Source: an uncultured Cytophagales bacterium (GTDB taxonomy: Bacteria > Bacteroidota > Bacteroidia > Cytophagales > Thermonemataceae). From it: a stretch of 64,000 nt of DNA. Below, piece after piece: positions 8,145-16,387 of this stretch. The notes beneath the pieces are model-generated. The model was not told the origin of the DNA. It ran no database searches and saw nothing but the letters and a program-made list of their open reading frames with translations. The stretch spans positions 1 through 64,000 of the forward strand of contig CALLAC010000009.1 in assembly GCA_938002655.1 (NCBI GenBank), in the 5' to 3' direction. The position numbers and the translations under genes were made by a program. Every line of letters begins with the position of its first letter. The first letter of the stretch is position 1.

Positions 8145-8909
8145 TTGGTAACTTTTGAAATCAAACTCCCCATTTTTGAAGGACCTTTTGATTTACTCTT
8201 GTTTTTTATTGAGCGAGATGAACTGAATATCTACGATATTCCTATCTCTAAAATTACCCAAGATTTTTTAGACTATATTCATCATTTAGAAAAATTGAAC
8301 ATTGAAGTGGCTAGCGAGTTTATTTTGGTAGCAGGAACACTCGTGAGAATAAAAGCCAAAATGCTTTTACCTCGCCCTGAAACTGATGAAAAAGGCAATG
8401 AAATTGATCCTCGCGATGAGCTAGTCAAACATCTTTTAGAATATAAAAAGTACAAAAGTATTGCAGGGGAACTTGCAAAACTAGAAGAAGAACGTTTACA
8501 GAAAGAAGCTCGTGGAAATATTATTTCCGAATTAAAGAAAATTGCCGCCCTTAACAGTGTAGAAGCCGAATTGCAAGATATTGACCTTTATAAATTGCTC
8601 AAAGTTTATGAAAAAGTAACTCAACGCTTCAGAAATAATGCTCGTACAGGGCAACATACCGTTCTGCAATATCCTTACAGCATCGAAAGACAAAAAAAAT
8701 ATCTACTTGAACGTCTGCAAACTGAAAAAAGTCTTGATTTTGAAGACCTGACCAGCGAAAACCAAAGCAAAATATATTTTATTTACACGTTTTTAGCTAT
8801 TTTAGAAATGTTGCAAGAGGGAAGTATCAGCATACATGTCGGACTTGACTTCAACAGCTTTTGGATAAAACTCTACGAACCTCAAGAGCTTGTAGAGGTT
8901 CAGATCTGA
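8145..8909 (+). CDS. scpA: segregation and condensation protein A
   Basis: The 254-residue kleisin protein ScpA bridges SMC heads in the bacterial condensin. It opens with the family signature FEIKLPIFEGPFDLLLFFIE, then DIPISKITQDFLDYI and ASEFILVAGTLVRIKAKMLLP, and has a C-terminal winged-helix region (FEDLTSENQSKIYFIYTFLAILEML). The only plausible start is TTG at 8145, a few residues ahead of the conserved core; a TAATTTCG box upstream resembles a -7 element. scpB and smc are not in the window, so complex partners are encoded elsewhere. DedA follows 33 bp or more downstream and may be co-transcribed. Confidence 0.95.
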   Translation: MVTFEIKLPIFEGPFDLLLFFIERDELNIYDIPISKITQDFLDYIHHLEKLNIEVASEFILVAGTLVRIKAKMLLPRPETDEKGNEIDPRDELVKHLLEYKKYKSIAGELAKLEEERLQKEARGNIISELKKIAALNSVEAELQDIDLYKLLKVYEKVTQRFRNNARTGQHTVLQYPYSIERQKKYLLERLQTEKSLDFEDLTSENQSKIYFIYTFLAILEMLQEGSISIHVGLDFNSFWIKLYEPQELVEVQI

Positions 8910-8951
8910 AAATCAACGATTTAGTTTTTTACTCGATTTTACGTGTCTTCT

Positions 8952-9614
8952 ATGGAAACTATTTGGCAATACATACAAACGCTAACCAATTCCGAAGAGG
9001 TTATTAGCAAGGGCGGTTTGCTTTTAGTTTTTCTGATAGTATATCTAGAAACAGGTTGGTTTTTTGGGTTTTTCTTGCCAGGAGATTATCTTTTATTTCT
9101 AGCAGGTATGCTTTGCGATAAGTATTTGGGCGGAAATATATGGATAGTGTTCGGTGGAATTTTTGTCTCTGCGGTTTTGGGAAATTTTTCTGGTTATGGT
9201 TTTGGAAAATTGGTAGGCAGAAATTTTGAAAATCGTAAAGAAACTTGGTATTTCAAGCGTAAATATATTGAGCAAACTCGAACATTTTTTGATAAAAATG
9301 GAGGTAAAGCTCTTATCGTTGGGCGTTTTCTTCCTATTATTCGTACCTTTGCTCCCTTATTAGCAGGAATGGCAAGAATGCCGCTTGCGTATTTTGCTAT
9401 TTACAATATTATTGGGGCTCTGATGTGGTCAGGATTGCTGGTTTTGGGCGGTTACTACCTTGGGCACGCCTTCCCCACTATGGTCAATTATGTAGAATAT
9501 GTAATTTTATTTTTCCTTGCGATTACTACTTTTACGCTCGTCAGAGGATATTTGAAACTCAAAAAACAAAACAAAGAAAGTGAAAAAGAAGTTTTAGACA
9601 ACAATCAAGCATAA
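8952..9614 (+). CDS. DedA family membrane protein
   Basis: About 220 residues with several transmembrane segments and the DedA/SNARE-associated signature: YLETGWFFGFFLPGDYLLFLAGMLC near the N-terminus and GRFLPIIRTFAPLLAGMARM (about 117-136), where the arginine and proline essential in DedA proteins are kept. Members of this superfamily act as lipid flippases or scramblases, for example for undecaprenyl phosphate, and maintain membrane potential. The ATG at 8952 is taken as start; a GTG three codons upstream (8943) is possible. It is followed 6 bp later by the iron-sulfur protein gene. Confidence 0.9.
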   Translation: METIWQYIQTLTNSEEVISKGGLLLVFLIVYLETGWFFGFFLPGDYLLFLAGMLCDKYLGGNIWIVFGGIFVSAVLGNFSGYGFGKLVGRNFENRKETWYFKRKYIEQTRTFFDKNGGKALIVGRFLPIIRTFAPLLAGMARMPLAYFAIYNIIGALMWSGLLVLGGYYLGHAFPTMVNYVEYVILFFLAITTFTLVRGYLKLKKQNKESEKEVLDNNQA

Positions 9615-9620
9615 AACAAT

Positions 9621-10412
9621 ATGGCAAATACTCACAAAATTTTTACTGTGGCAGAACTTGCCGCACAAGGTAAAACCCCTGATATTCTGTTTTGGGTTGG
9701 CTGTGCAGGTAGCTTTGACTATCGCTACAAGCAAGTTACGATTGCTTTTGCTAAAATTCTCAACAAACTCAATATCAATTTCGCTGTGCTTGGTACAGAA
9801 GAAAATTGTACAGGTGACCCTGCCCGCAGAGCAGGAAATGAATTCCTTTTTCAGATGCAAGCCATTTCCAATATCCAAACCTTGAACAATTATGGTATCA
9901 ATAAAATTGTTACAGCTTGCCCACATTGCTTCAATACGCTAAAAAATGAATATCCCGAATTAGGCGGAAATTACGAAGTAATGCATCATTCTGAATTTTT
10001 GCAACAACTCATCAACGAAGGGCGTATCAAGCTCAAAGAAGGCGGTGAATTTAAGGGAAAACGCATCACCTACCACGACTCTTGCTATTTAGGCAGAGCA
10101 AATGATATCTACGAAGCTCCTCGGGCAGTGCTTGAAGCTCTAGACGTAGCACTTGTAGAAATGAAACGCAACCGAAACAAAGGTCTTTGCTGTGGGGCAG
10201 GCGGAGCTCAAATGTTCAAAGAACCTGAAAAAGGTAATAAAGATGTAAATATTGAACGCATTGAAGAGGCTCTGGAAACTAAGCCAAACGCTATTGCTGT
10301 GGCATGCCCTTTTTGTATGGTAATGATGACTGATGGCGTAAAAAACAAAGAAAAAGAAGCCGAAATCAAAGTCTATGATTTGGCTGAGCTTGTAGAAAAA
10401 TCTATGGAATGA
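9621..10412 (+). CDS. CCG-domain iron-sulfur protein (heterodisulfide reductase/LutA-like)
   Basis: The 263-residue protein carries cysteine-rich CCG-type motifs of heterodisulfide reductase subunit B and glycolate/lactate oxidase Fe-S subunits. Visible cysteine sets are VGCAGSFD, TACPHCFNTL, HDSCYLGR, GLCCGAGGAQMF and ACPFCMVMM, so cluster ligands look intact. Such domains bind a non-cubane or linear [4Fe-4S] cluster and pass electrons between a flavin dehydrogenase and a carrier. In many Bacteroidota a larger ferredoxin-type partner lies beside it; here the neighbours are DedA upstream and a small membrane protein overlapping by 4 bp downstream, so the redox partner is not visible. Confidence 0.85.
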   Translation: MANTHKIFTVAELAAQGKTPDILFWVGCAGSFDYRYKQVTIAFAKILNKLNINFAVLGTEENCTGDPARRAGNEFLFQMQAISNIQTLNNYGINKIVTACPHCFNTLKNEYPELGGNYEVMHHSEFLQQLINEGRIKLKEGGEFKGKRITYHDSCYLGRANDIYEAPRAVLEALDVALVEMKRNRNKGLCCGAGGAQMFKEPEKGNKDVNIERIEEALETKPNAIAVACPFCMVMMTDGVKNKEKEAEIKVYDLAELVEKSME

Positions 10413-10726
10413 AAAACTCTTTGCCAAGAGTGAATATTCTACAAAAACTTCAACAACGATGGAAAGTAAAAAGTGCTTGGCAAGTGCTTGCGATACTGGT
10501 AGTTTTTGCTTGCACGGGTTTTACTATTCTTTTTCTCAAAAAACCTATCTACAATGTACTAAACCTCAACGAACAAACACCTACCTGGCAGAAAGTTGTA
10601 ATGTGGATCGTGATTATCCTACCACTTTACAACATTCTTCTGCTGATGTACGGTTTTGTTTTTGGGCAATTCAGTTTTTTTTGGCTTTTTGTCAATAGAT
10701 TGTTCTTTTTTTGGCGAAAAAAGTAA
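10409..10726 (+). CDS. small two-TM membrane protein (DUF6787-like)
   Basis: The 105-residue protein has a basic N-terminus (LQQRWKVKSAWQ), a first membrane helix (about 25-43), a loop with KKPIYNVL, and a second helix (about 65-88), then an aromatic, basic tail (FFWLFVNRLFFFWRKK). The pattern fits the small conserved Bacteroidota family DUF6787, whose function is unknown. Its start overlaps the iron-sulfur gene stop by 4 bp, so the two are translated together. It converges with the DUF3467 gene with only 3 bp between the stops. Confidence 0.75.
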   Translation: MKNSLPRVNILQKLQQRWKVKSAWQVLAILVVFACTGFTILFLKKPIYNVLNLNEQTPTWQKVVMWIVIILPLYNILLLMYGFVFGQFSFFWLFVNRLFFFWRKK

Positions 10727-10729
10727 GAA

Positions 10730-11032
10730 TTATGCTTCCCCAATTTTTCCAAAGGGCAAGGTGATATTGCCTCCTTTTATTTTTCCAAAACTGCTTTCAT
10801 ACATTTCAACATTTTCTTTCAGAGCATTCAAAAAGTTTTGAACATGCTCGGGGCTCATCACTATTCGTGAAATTACACGAGGTTTCGGTAAACCAGGTAG
10901 CATTGTGATAAAATCTAAGACAAACTCGGTAGGCGAGTGAGAAATCATTACTAAATTAGAATATGCTCCCTCGGCAAGTTCCACAGGAAGTTCTACATCT
11001 ATTTGTTGTTCATAGGGGTTTTTCTTTGCCAT
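10730..11032 (-). CDS. DUF3467 family protein
   Basis: A 100-residue soluble protein of the DUF3467 family, recognised from YSNLVMISHSPTEFVLDF, then a conserved P-rich turn and ISRIVMSPEHVQNFLNALKENVEMYE. Homologues are small, widespread in Bacteroidota and other phyla, and have no known function. It follows the LUD-domain gene by 21 bp on the same strand and is probably co-transcribed with it. Confidence 0.88.
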   Translation of the reverse strand: MAKKNPYEQQIDVELPVELAEGAYSNLVMISHSPTEFVLDFITMLPGLPKPRVISRIVMSPEHVQNFLNALKENVEMYESSFGKIKGGNITLPFGKIGEA

Positions 11033-11053
11033 AAAATATTTTGTTTGAAAGTT

Positions 11054-11704
11054 TCAAGGGTTAAAATGGTTATCTTCTAGCAAAAAAACATGCAATTCTC
11101 TGGGTCCGTGAGCACCTAAAACAAGGGTTTTTTCTATATCGGCAGTGCGGCTGGGTCCTGTGATAAAAGAAAGCATTGAAGGAAAGACTTTGTATTTTTC
11201 TCGTATTTGGGTGAGAGCTGTTTCTATATCATATACTATTTGCGAAGCAAATGCTACAACAATATGAATAGGCGGGTAAATACTGAGACTTCTGCCCAAG
11301 TTTTGCCTGCTACTCACCAAAACGCTTCCTGTACGAGCTATAAGATATTCACAAGAAGTTATGCCGATTTCAGCGTTTTTCAGATTTTGGATTCCTTTTT
11401 GAAAAGGAACATCTGTAATTTCCAAAAAAATTTGCAGTTCCTTTTCCCAAACGAAAATTTCATTTGCTTTTTTATGCTTGATAAGTCCGAGTAAATTTGC
11501 GATCAGATCCTTTTCATTGCTACAATAGCAAAACTCTCCCTGAACTTTTTTTAGGTTTTGAGCAAAAAGAATAGTCCAATCTTCATTCTTTTCATCAGGA
11601 TTGTAAATAGAAGCACTGAAATCAGGGCGAGAAGGCTTGTTAGAAGGCTGTTGTTGTAAAGCCGTTTGAATAGCTTGTAAAATTTTTTCTCGGTCTTTAT
11701 TCAT
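11054..11704 (-). CDS. LUD-domain protein (LutC/YkgG family)
   Basis: The 216-residue protein has the LUD fold: an N-terminal helix MNKDREKILQAIQTALQQ, then ANEIFVWEKEL, AEIGITSCEYLIARTGSVLVSS (the best conserved stretch, about 110-131), and a C-terminal ITGPSRTADIEKTLVLGAHGPREL. LutC proteins support lactate oxidation to pyruvate with the Fe-S proteins LutA and LutB. A LutA-like CCG protein lies about 0.6 kb away on the opposite strand, but LutB is missing, so lactate use is not established. It follows pnp by 74 bp. Confidence 0.88.
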   Translation of the reverse strand: MNKDREKILQAIQTALQQQPSNKPSRPDFSASIYNPDEKNEDWTILFAQNLKKVQGEFCYCSNEKDLIANLLGLIKHKKANEIFVWEKELQIFLEITDVPFQKGIQNLKNAEIGITSCEYLIARTGSVLVSSRQNLGRSLSIYPPIHIVVAFASQIVYDIETALTQIREKYKVFPSMLSFITGPSRTADIEKTLVLGAHGPRELHVFLLEDNHFNP

Positions 11705-11778
11705 TACAGAAGTGGCTATTTTTGAATTTTTTGAAGGTTTAAGAGTAAAATCAGAGCTCTTAAACCGTATTTTCGAAA

Positions 11779-13911
11779 CTAATTTTTAGCATTTTTAGGT
11801 TTGGGTAAAAGAGCTTTACGCGATAGTTTGTACTTACCTGTTTTTTTATCAATTTCAATTAGCTTTACAGGTATCTCTTCACCAATTTCTAGAACTCCGT
11901 CAATAGTTTCTAATCGTTCCCATTTGATTTCAGAAATATGCAGAAAGCCATCTTTGTTTGGCAAAAATTCTACAAACGCTCCGTAAGGTTGTATAGCTTT
12001 CACTTTCCCTGTATAAACTTCTCCTACTTCGGGAATTGCTACAATCATTTTGATACGATGTGAGGCTTTGTGCAAAGATTCTTCGTTGCTGGCATAAATA
12101 TTTACAATACCAATGCCGTCTTTTTCTTCTAATACTACCGTAGCACCTGTTTCTTTTTGAATTTCTTGTACAACTTTGCCACCTGGACCGATCACAGCTC
12201 CAATCTGCTCTCTATCAATTTTGATAACTTCGATGCGTGGAGTATGAGGTTTGAGGTGGGGACGTGGCTCGGCAATGCACTGCTTCATTACTTCCAAGAT
12301 ATGTAAGCGACCTTTGCGAGCTTGCTCTAAGGCTTCGGCAAGTACTTCATAAGAAAGCCCATCTACTTTCATATCCATTTGGCAAGCTGTGATCCCTTTT
12401 TCAGTGCCTATTACTTTGAAGTCCATATCTCCCAAGTGGTCTTCATCTCCTAAAATATCTGAAAGCACAATGTATCTTCCTGTTTGGCTATCGGAAATCA
12501 TACCCATTGCAATACCTGCAACAGGAGCTTTGATTTGAATACCTGCATCCATAAGAGCAAGTGTTCCTGCACATACAGTTGCCATTGATGAAGAACCATT
12601 AGATTCTAAAATATCCGAAACGATACGAATCACGTAAGGGTTTTCATCTTCGGGAGGAAGAACCGCTTTCAGACCTCTTTGGGCGAGATTTCCGTGTCCT
12701 ATCTCTCTTCTGCCTGGTCCACGATTGGGCTTGATTTCTCCTGTGGAAAAAGCTGGGAAATTGTAGTGTAAAATGAAACGCTCAAATCCTTGCTGAGTAG
12801 TGAGATCGATTTGTTTTTCATCAAGTTTGGTACCTAGAGTAACTGTGGTAAGCGATTGTGTTTCGCCACGTGTAAAAATAGCTGATCCGTGAGCCATAGG
12901 CAAATAATCTATTTCGCACCAAATAGGGCGTATTTCATCAGCCTTTCTGCCATCGAGACGCAGTTTTTCGTCAAGAGCTAAATTACGAGCCGCCGCTTTT
13001 TGAATTTCGTGGAAATATTTATCAGCAAGATACAAATCGATGGTATGGTCTTCGGGGAGGCTATTATAAAACTCTTCTTCTACGGCTTTGAAGGCTTGTT
13101 TACGAAGTTCTTTATTGGCTTGAAGCAAACGAGCCGCCGCATACATTTTAGGATAATACTCTGTAAAGAGCTTTTTGCGAAGTTCAGGGTCTTGTTTTGC
13201 CTGAATGGGTCTTTTTTGGGTTTTACCTACTTTGGCTTCCAGTTCTTTTTGGGCTTGGCAAAGCAATTTGATGGTTTCATGGGCAAATTTAAGGGCTTCT
13301 AACATTTCTGCCTCCGAAATTTCTTTCATTTCTCCTTCTACCATTACGATATCTTTTTCTGAAGCTCCGACCATTATATCTAGGGTACTCTGCTCCAACT
13401 CTTCGGGGCTAGGGTTAATAACCAGCTTTCCGTTGATTTTAGCTACACGCACTTCAGCCATTGGTCCATTGAAAGGAATATCAGAGACCATAATTGCTGC
13501 TGAGGCCGCTAGCCCTGCTAAAGCATCGGGAATAACTTTGGGGTCGTGTGAAATAAGAAAGATATTTACTTGGGTTTCGTTGTAATAATCCTCAGGGAAA
13601 AGAGGTCGTAAGGCTCTATCTACCAAGCGGCTAACCAAGATTTCTTGGTCTGAAAGTTTACCTTCTCTTTTAGTAAAACCACCAGGTATTCTACCTGCGG
13701 CGGCAAATTTTTCCTGATAATCCACAGAAAGAGGGAAAAAGGAAGGGTTTTCATCGGCTTTTTCAGCAGAAACTACTGTGGCAAGCAACATAGTACCGCC
13801 CATTCGTACTACTACCGAGCCACAGGCTTGTTTGGCTAACTTCCCTGTTTCAATGCTAATTTCTCTGCCATCGGAAAGGGTAATCTTCTGAATAATTGGT
13901 TCGGGAATCAT
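11779..13911 (-). CDS. pnp: polyribonucleotide nucleotidyltransferase
   Basis: A full-length 710-residue PNPase. It carries two RNase PH-like domains: residues 1 to about 210 contain [23 protein letters not shown] and [22 protein letters not shown], and about 300-540 contain [16 protein letters not shown] and [20 protein letters not shown] with active-site aspartates. Then come a KH domain ([20 protein letters not shown]) and an S1 domain ([18 protein letters not shown]). The enzyme degrades RNA 3' to 5' with phosphate, releasing nucleoside diphosphates. A TATATTTG -7 box lies 38 bp upstream on the minus strand. rpsO, the common neighbour, is absent. Confidence 0.97.
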   Translation of the reverse strand: MIPEPIIQKITLSDGREISIETGKLAKQACGSVVVRMGGTMLLATVVSAEKADENPSFFPLSVDYQEKFAAAGRIPGGFTKREGKLSDQEILVSRLVDRALRPLFPEDYYNETQVNIFLISHDPKVIPDALAGLAASAAIMVSDIPFNGPMAEVRVAKINGKLVINPSPEELEQSTLDIMVGASEKDIVMVEGEMKEISEAEMLEALKFAHETIKLLCQAQKELEAKVGKTQKRPIQAKQDPELRKKLFTEYYPKMYAAARLLQANKELRKQAFKAVEEEFYNSLPEDHTIDLYLADKYFHEIQKAAARNLALDEKLRLDGRKADEIRPIWCEIDYLPMAHGSAIFTRGETQSLTTVTLGTKLDEKQIDLTTQQGFERFILHYNFPAFSTGEIKPNRGPGRREIGHGNLAQRGLKAVLPPEDENPYVIRIVSDILESNGSSSMATVCAGTLALMDAGIQIKAPVAGIAMGMISDSQTGRYIVLSDILGDEDHLGDMDFKVIGTEKGITACQMDMKVDGLSYEVLAEALEQARKGRLHILEVMKQCIAEPRPHLKPHTPRIEVIKIDREQIGAVIGPGGKVVQEIQKETGATVVLEEKDGIGIVNIYASNEESLHKASHRIKMIVAIPEVGEVYTGKVKAIQPYGAFVEFLPNKDGFLHISEIKWERLETIDGVLEIGEEIPVKLIEIDKKTGKYKLSRKALLPKPKNAKN

Positions 13912-13964
13912 TGTTTTTCAATTATTGTTAAAATGTCTAAAATCTTCGCAAATATAATAAAAAT

Positions 13965-14864
13965 TTAGTGCGTATTTTTCTTTTTGTTTTCAGGTTCATA
14001 AATTAGGCGAAAAAAAGTACTCAAACGCTCATTGGCTCTGCTGATAGGTATTCCTGTTACGATACCTACCAGAAAATTGTGGGCAATGCCTACACGCATC
14101 TGAGGCCGAAGTGCCACATCTACTTGCTTGTTATAGAAATCTTTATTGATTTCCAAACCAATGAAATTACGTGTTCCAGAAATCATGTAGTGGAAGTTTG
14201 TATTTAGTTCGAAGCGAGTAAATAGGCTACGCATTTCAAAATTTTGCTCAGTTTGCATGCCTGTATAAATGAGTGTATGAAAGTTATTCCCCCAGCGTTT
14301 GGCGGCAATAAAAAAAGGATTGTAAAGATTGCCTTTATAGAAAGACTTGCGTCCGTATTCTATAAAAGGTACAAATTCAAATTCATGTAAATAAGCTATT
14401 GCCATTGAAGTTTTGTATTTTTCTGAAACCCAAAAGCTATATTGGGCGGCAAGTTTGAGACTATTCAGAGAGCTTTTGGGAGTATTATAAAGATTATTGG
14501 TTGGTAAATAAAACGAAAAAGGAAACTCAATTTCCAGACCTAATCGATGAATAGGGGCAAACTCATACTCAATAAGAGCTAAGTATTTATCATAATTGAC
14601 GTTATCTACCAAACCGAAACCTATATTCCATTCGTGTTCGCCTTTTCTTGCTCCTAAATCGCGAATTAAATCGATGTACAGAGGCTCTGCATGAAGCACT
14701 TTATCAGGCACATTTTTTCCTTTGGGATTTTCAACTTCTTCAATGAATAAACTATCTAGCACTCGGTTTTCTTCTTTTTCTTTCTCTTTATCATCTACTT
14801 GTCCGTACAAGAAAGATGAAAAACTCACTAAAAGAAACAAGTATAAAAATATGTACAACTTCAT
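13965..14864 (-). CDS. outer-membrane beta-barrel-like protein, unknown function
   Basis: The 299-residue protein has a cleavable signal peptide (MKLYIFLYLFLLVSFSSFLYGQ). A charged linker precedes a conserved block beginning HAEPLYIDLIRDLGARKGE, then alternating aromatic/polar strands (IEFPFSFYLP, AQYSFWVSEKY, GLEINKDFY, RPQMRVGIAHN) typical of a beta barrel. The block is familiar from Cytophagales hypothetical proteins, but I know no function. Its own promoter lies 29 bp or more upstream, divergent from that of the small basic protein. Confidence 0.65.
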   Translation of the reverse strand: MKLYIFLYLFLLVSFSSFLYGQVDDKEKEKEENRVLDSLFIEEVENPKGKNVPDKVLHAEPLYIDLIRDLGARKGEHEWNIGFGLVDNVNYDKYLALIEYEFAPIHRLGLEIEFPFSFYLPTNNLYNTPKSSLNSLKLAAQYSFWVSEKYKTSMAIAYLHEFEFVPFIEYGRKSFYKGNLYNPFFIAAKRWGNNFHTLIYTGMQTEQNFEMRSLFTRFELNTNFHYMISGTRNFIGLEINKDFYNKQVDVALRPQMRVGIAHNFLVGIVTGIPISRANERLSTFFRLIYEPENKKKNTH

Positions 14865-14892
14865 TATTGTGAATGAATTAAGGCGGCAGATG

Positions 14893-14924
14893 CAAAATTA
14901 GCCTTTTTATTGTTGTAGGACAAA
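14893..14924 (-). promoter_or_regulatory. promoter of the barrel protein gene
   Basis: Minus strand TTTG (14924-14921), 20-bp spacer, TAATTTTG (14900-14893): a full match to the Bacteroidota consensus. Confidence 0.65.
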
Positions 14925-14942
14925 TAAAAATTTATAGAATGT

Positions 14943-14974
14943 TTTGGAAAACTCGAGAAGGAAATTTAACTTTG
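14943..14974 (+). promoter_or_regulatory. promoter of the 53-residue basic protein
   Basis: TTTG at 14943-14946, a 20-bp spacer, and TAACTTTG at 14967-14974. A second box (TAAATTTG, 14996-15003) with TTTG 21 bp earlier could act as a tandem promoter, but it is only 7 bp from the start codon. Confidence 0.65.
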
Positions 14975-15010
14975 TGCCCTGTTTGAAGAAAGAGTTAAAT
15001 TTGTACAGCA

Positions 15011-15172
15011 ATGGCAGTTACCAGATTACAAAGAAAAAATCGCAAAAACATAGCTCGTGCCAAAGCACGCAATAAAGCTATTAGCCGTTTGATTGCTCTG
15101 CCTCCTATGAGAAAAGTAGATGTAGAAGCTATCAAGAAAGAATTTGCCGAAAAAAAAGGGCAAAAAAGCTAA
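15011..15172 (+). CDS. conserved small basic protein, 53 residues
   Basis: ATG at 15011 to TAA at 15170-15172 encodes 53 residues. The N-terminal half is very basic (MAVTRLQRKNRKNIARAKAR), followed by a hydrophobic/Pro stretch ISRLIALPPMRKVDVEAIKKEF and a Lys-rich tail. The start MAVTRLxRKxRxN and the VDVEAIKxEFA motif recur, to my knowledge, in Bacteroidota small hypothetical proteins. The composition is that of a ribosome- or RNA-associated protein, but that is inference. The gene has a perfect promoter and a terminator, which argues strongly for a real single-gene unit. Confidence 0.75.
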   Translation: MAVTRLQRKNRKNIARAKARNKAISRLIALPPMRKVDVEAIKKEFAEKKGQKS

Positions 15173-15216
15173 TTTAAAGCATTTTACTCAATAGCATATC
15201 AATAGCATATTTTTGG

Positions 15217-15275
15217 TTTGCTGAAAATACATTTGCCTTCATTTTTTGAAGGTATTTTTTTAGTTTTTCAGCAAA
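15217..15275 (+). terminator. nested terminator hairpin
   Basis: An inner hairpin CCTTC (15236-15240) / GAAGG (15248-15252) is followed by a seven-T run. It sits inside a longer inverted repeat, TTTGCTGAAAA (15217-15227) with its complement at 15265-15275. The inner part is a normal terminator for the small basic protein gene; the outer stem may fold as an alternative. Just before it, CAATAGCATAT occurs twice in tandem (15189-15210). Confidence 0.65.
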
Positions 15276-15357
15276 TACTTTTTTTGTTTCATTTTTTTTC
15301 GTAACTTGCCAAAACTTCATACTATTGCAGGCAAGTAATCAATTAAATCAAACAAGT

Positions 15358-15693
15358 ATGGAAAATTTTAACGATACTTCCGCTTCATCAAGCAGCAAGC
15401 TAGAGGAAATCAAGCGAATTATTTTTGGTGAAGAAATTCGTACCTACAACGGTGAAATAGAAAATTTGCGTAAAACTGTTGAGAATTACCGAACTCAAAT
15501 TTCGGTAAAAGTTGATGAAGTAAAAATAGAACTACTCAAATCTATTGAAGCCGTTGAAACTCGCCTCATTGAAAAAATTATTGCTACGCAAAATGCTTTA
15601 CGTGCAGAACTAGAACAACACCGCCGTAATGCTATCTATAAAAGTACTTTGGGTAATATCTTTGAAGATATCTCTAAAACTTTAGCTCAATAA
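15358..15693 (+). CDS. coiled-coil protein, unknown (first of a pair)
   Basis: A 111-residue hydrophilic protein, mostly helical, with no signal peptide or membrane segment. It begins with a Ser-rich lead (NFNDTSASSSSK) and a short motif KLEEIKRIIFGEEIRTYNGE, followed by about 70 residues of heptad-like coiled coil (VENYRTQISVKVDEVKIELL). The next gene repeats the same order with KLGAIKEFIIGKDAKELRNK, so the two may be distant paralogues. A similar IRxIIxGxE motif before a coiled coil occurs in some OmpA-linked proteins of other phyla; I cannot confirm homology. ATG at 15358 is preferred over a TTG 33 bp upstream. The next gene starts 4 bp after the stop. Confidence 0.65.
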   Translation: MENFNDTSASSSSKLEEIKRIIFGEEIRTYNGEIENLRKTVENYRTQISVKVDEVKIELLKSIEAVETRLIEKIIATQNALRAELEQHRRNAIYKSTLGNIFEDISKTLAQ

Positions 15694-15697
15694 AACT

Positions 15698-16387
15698 ATG
15701 GAAGATATCAACAAAAGCGATAGTTTCAAAAAATCAGATGTGTTTCCTACCGAAGAGGTAAATAGCTTTAAAGAAGCTGTTATCAATCCTGATAGGCAAG
15801 AATTGGAAGTAAAATTCCAAGGAATGAAAGACCTTTTTACGTCTATTATTTCTGAAAATCGGAAAGACTACGAAAAGCAACTTGCAGAGGTAAAGTCGCT
15901 GTTTTCTACTGTAATTGAAGAAAATCGCCGACAAATGCAACTGCAAATGCAAGATATTTACAAAGCTCTGCCTCGTTTGCTTGCCGAAGCCGAAAAACTC
16001 CGCAGACAAGAAGAGTATATTACTATCAATGACGAAGATAGCATTTCGGGTGCTACTAAAATGAAAATGACTAAACTCGGAGCCATCAAAGAATTCATTA
16101 TTGGCAAAGATGCCAAAGAACTCCGAAACAAAGTAGAAAAACTCTACGAAGAAATTGATGAAGCTATTTCCAACGACCAAAACCACCTCAATGCTGTGGT
16201 AGAAGAAGTATACGCTCGGCTCAATAAAATGGAAAAGCGTATCAACGATGAATTAGAAAAAGCTCAAAATGAATTCAAAGCAGAAATGAATGAAGTAGCT
16301 TCCTTGCAAGCCAATAAAGCTGAAACTTATCGCATTTTACGTCAGACTTCCGAACAATTGCGTTTAGGAAAGTTAGAAAATAAATGA
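15698..16387 (+). CDS. coiled-coil protein, unknown (second of a pair)
   Basis: A 229-residue, highly charged, almost wholly helical protein. An N-terminal coiled region (about 20-105: EVKFQGMKDLFTSIISEN, AEVKSLFSTVIEEN, an internal repeat of about 22 residues) leads to the motif MTKLGAIKEFIIGKDAKEL (about 124-142) and a second coiled coil of about 80 residues. There is no signal peptide and no membrane helix. The shared motif links it to the preceding 111-residue protein, and its stop overlaps the comF start by 4 bp. The pair could form hetero-oligomeric filaments or scaffolds, which is inference. Confidence 0.65.
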   Translation: MEDINKSDSFKKSDVFPTEEVNSFKEAVINPDRQELEVKFQGMKDLFTSIISENRKDYEKQLAEVKSLFSTVIEENRRQMQLQMQDIYKALPRLLAEAEKLRRQEEYITINDEDSISGATKMKMTKLGAIKEFIIGKDAKELRNKVEKLYEEIDEAISNDQNHLNAVVEEVYARLNKMEKRINDELEKAQNEFKAEMNEVASLQANKAETYRILRQTSEQLRLGKLENK

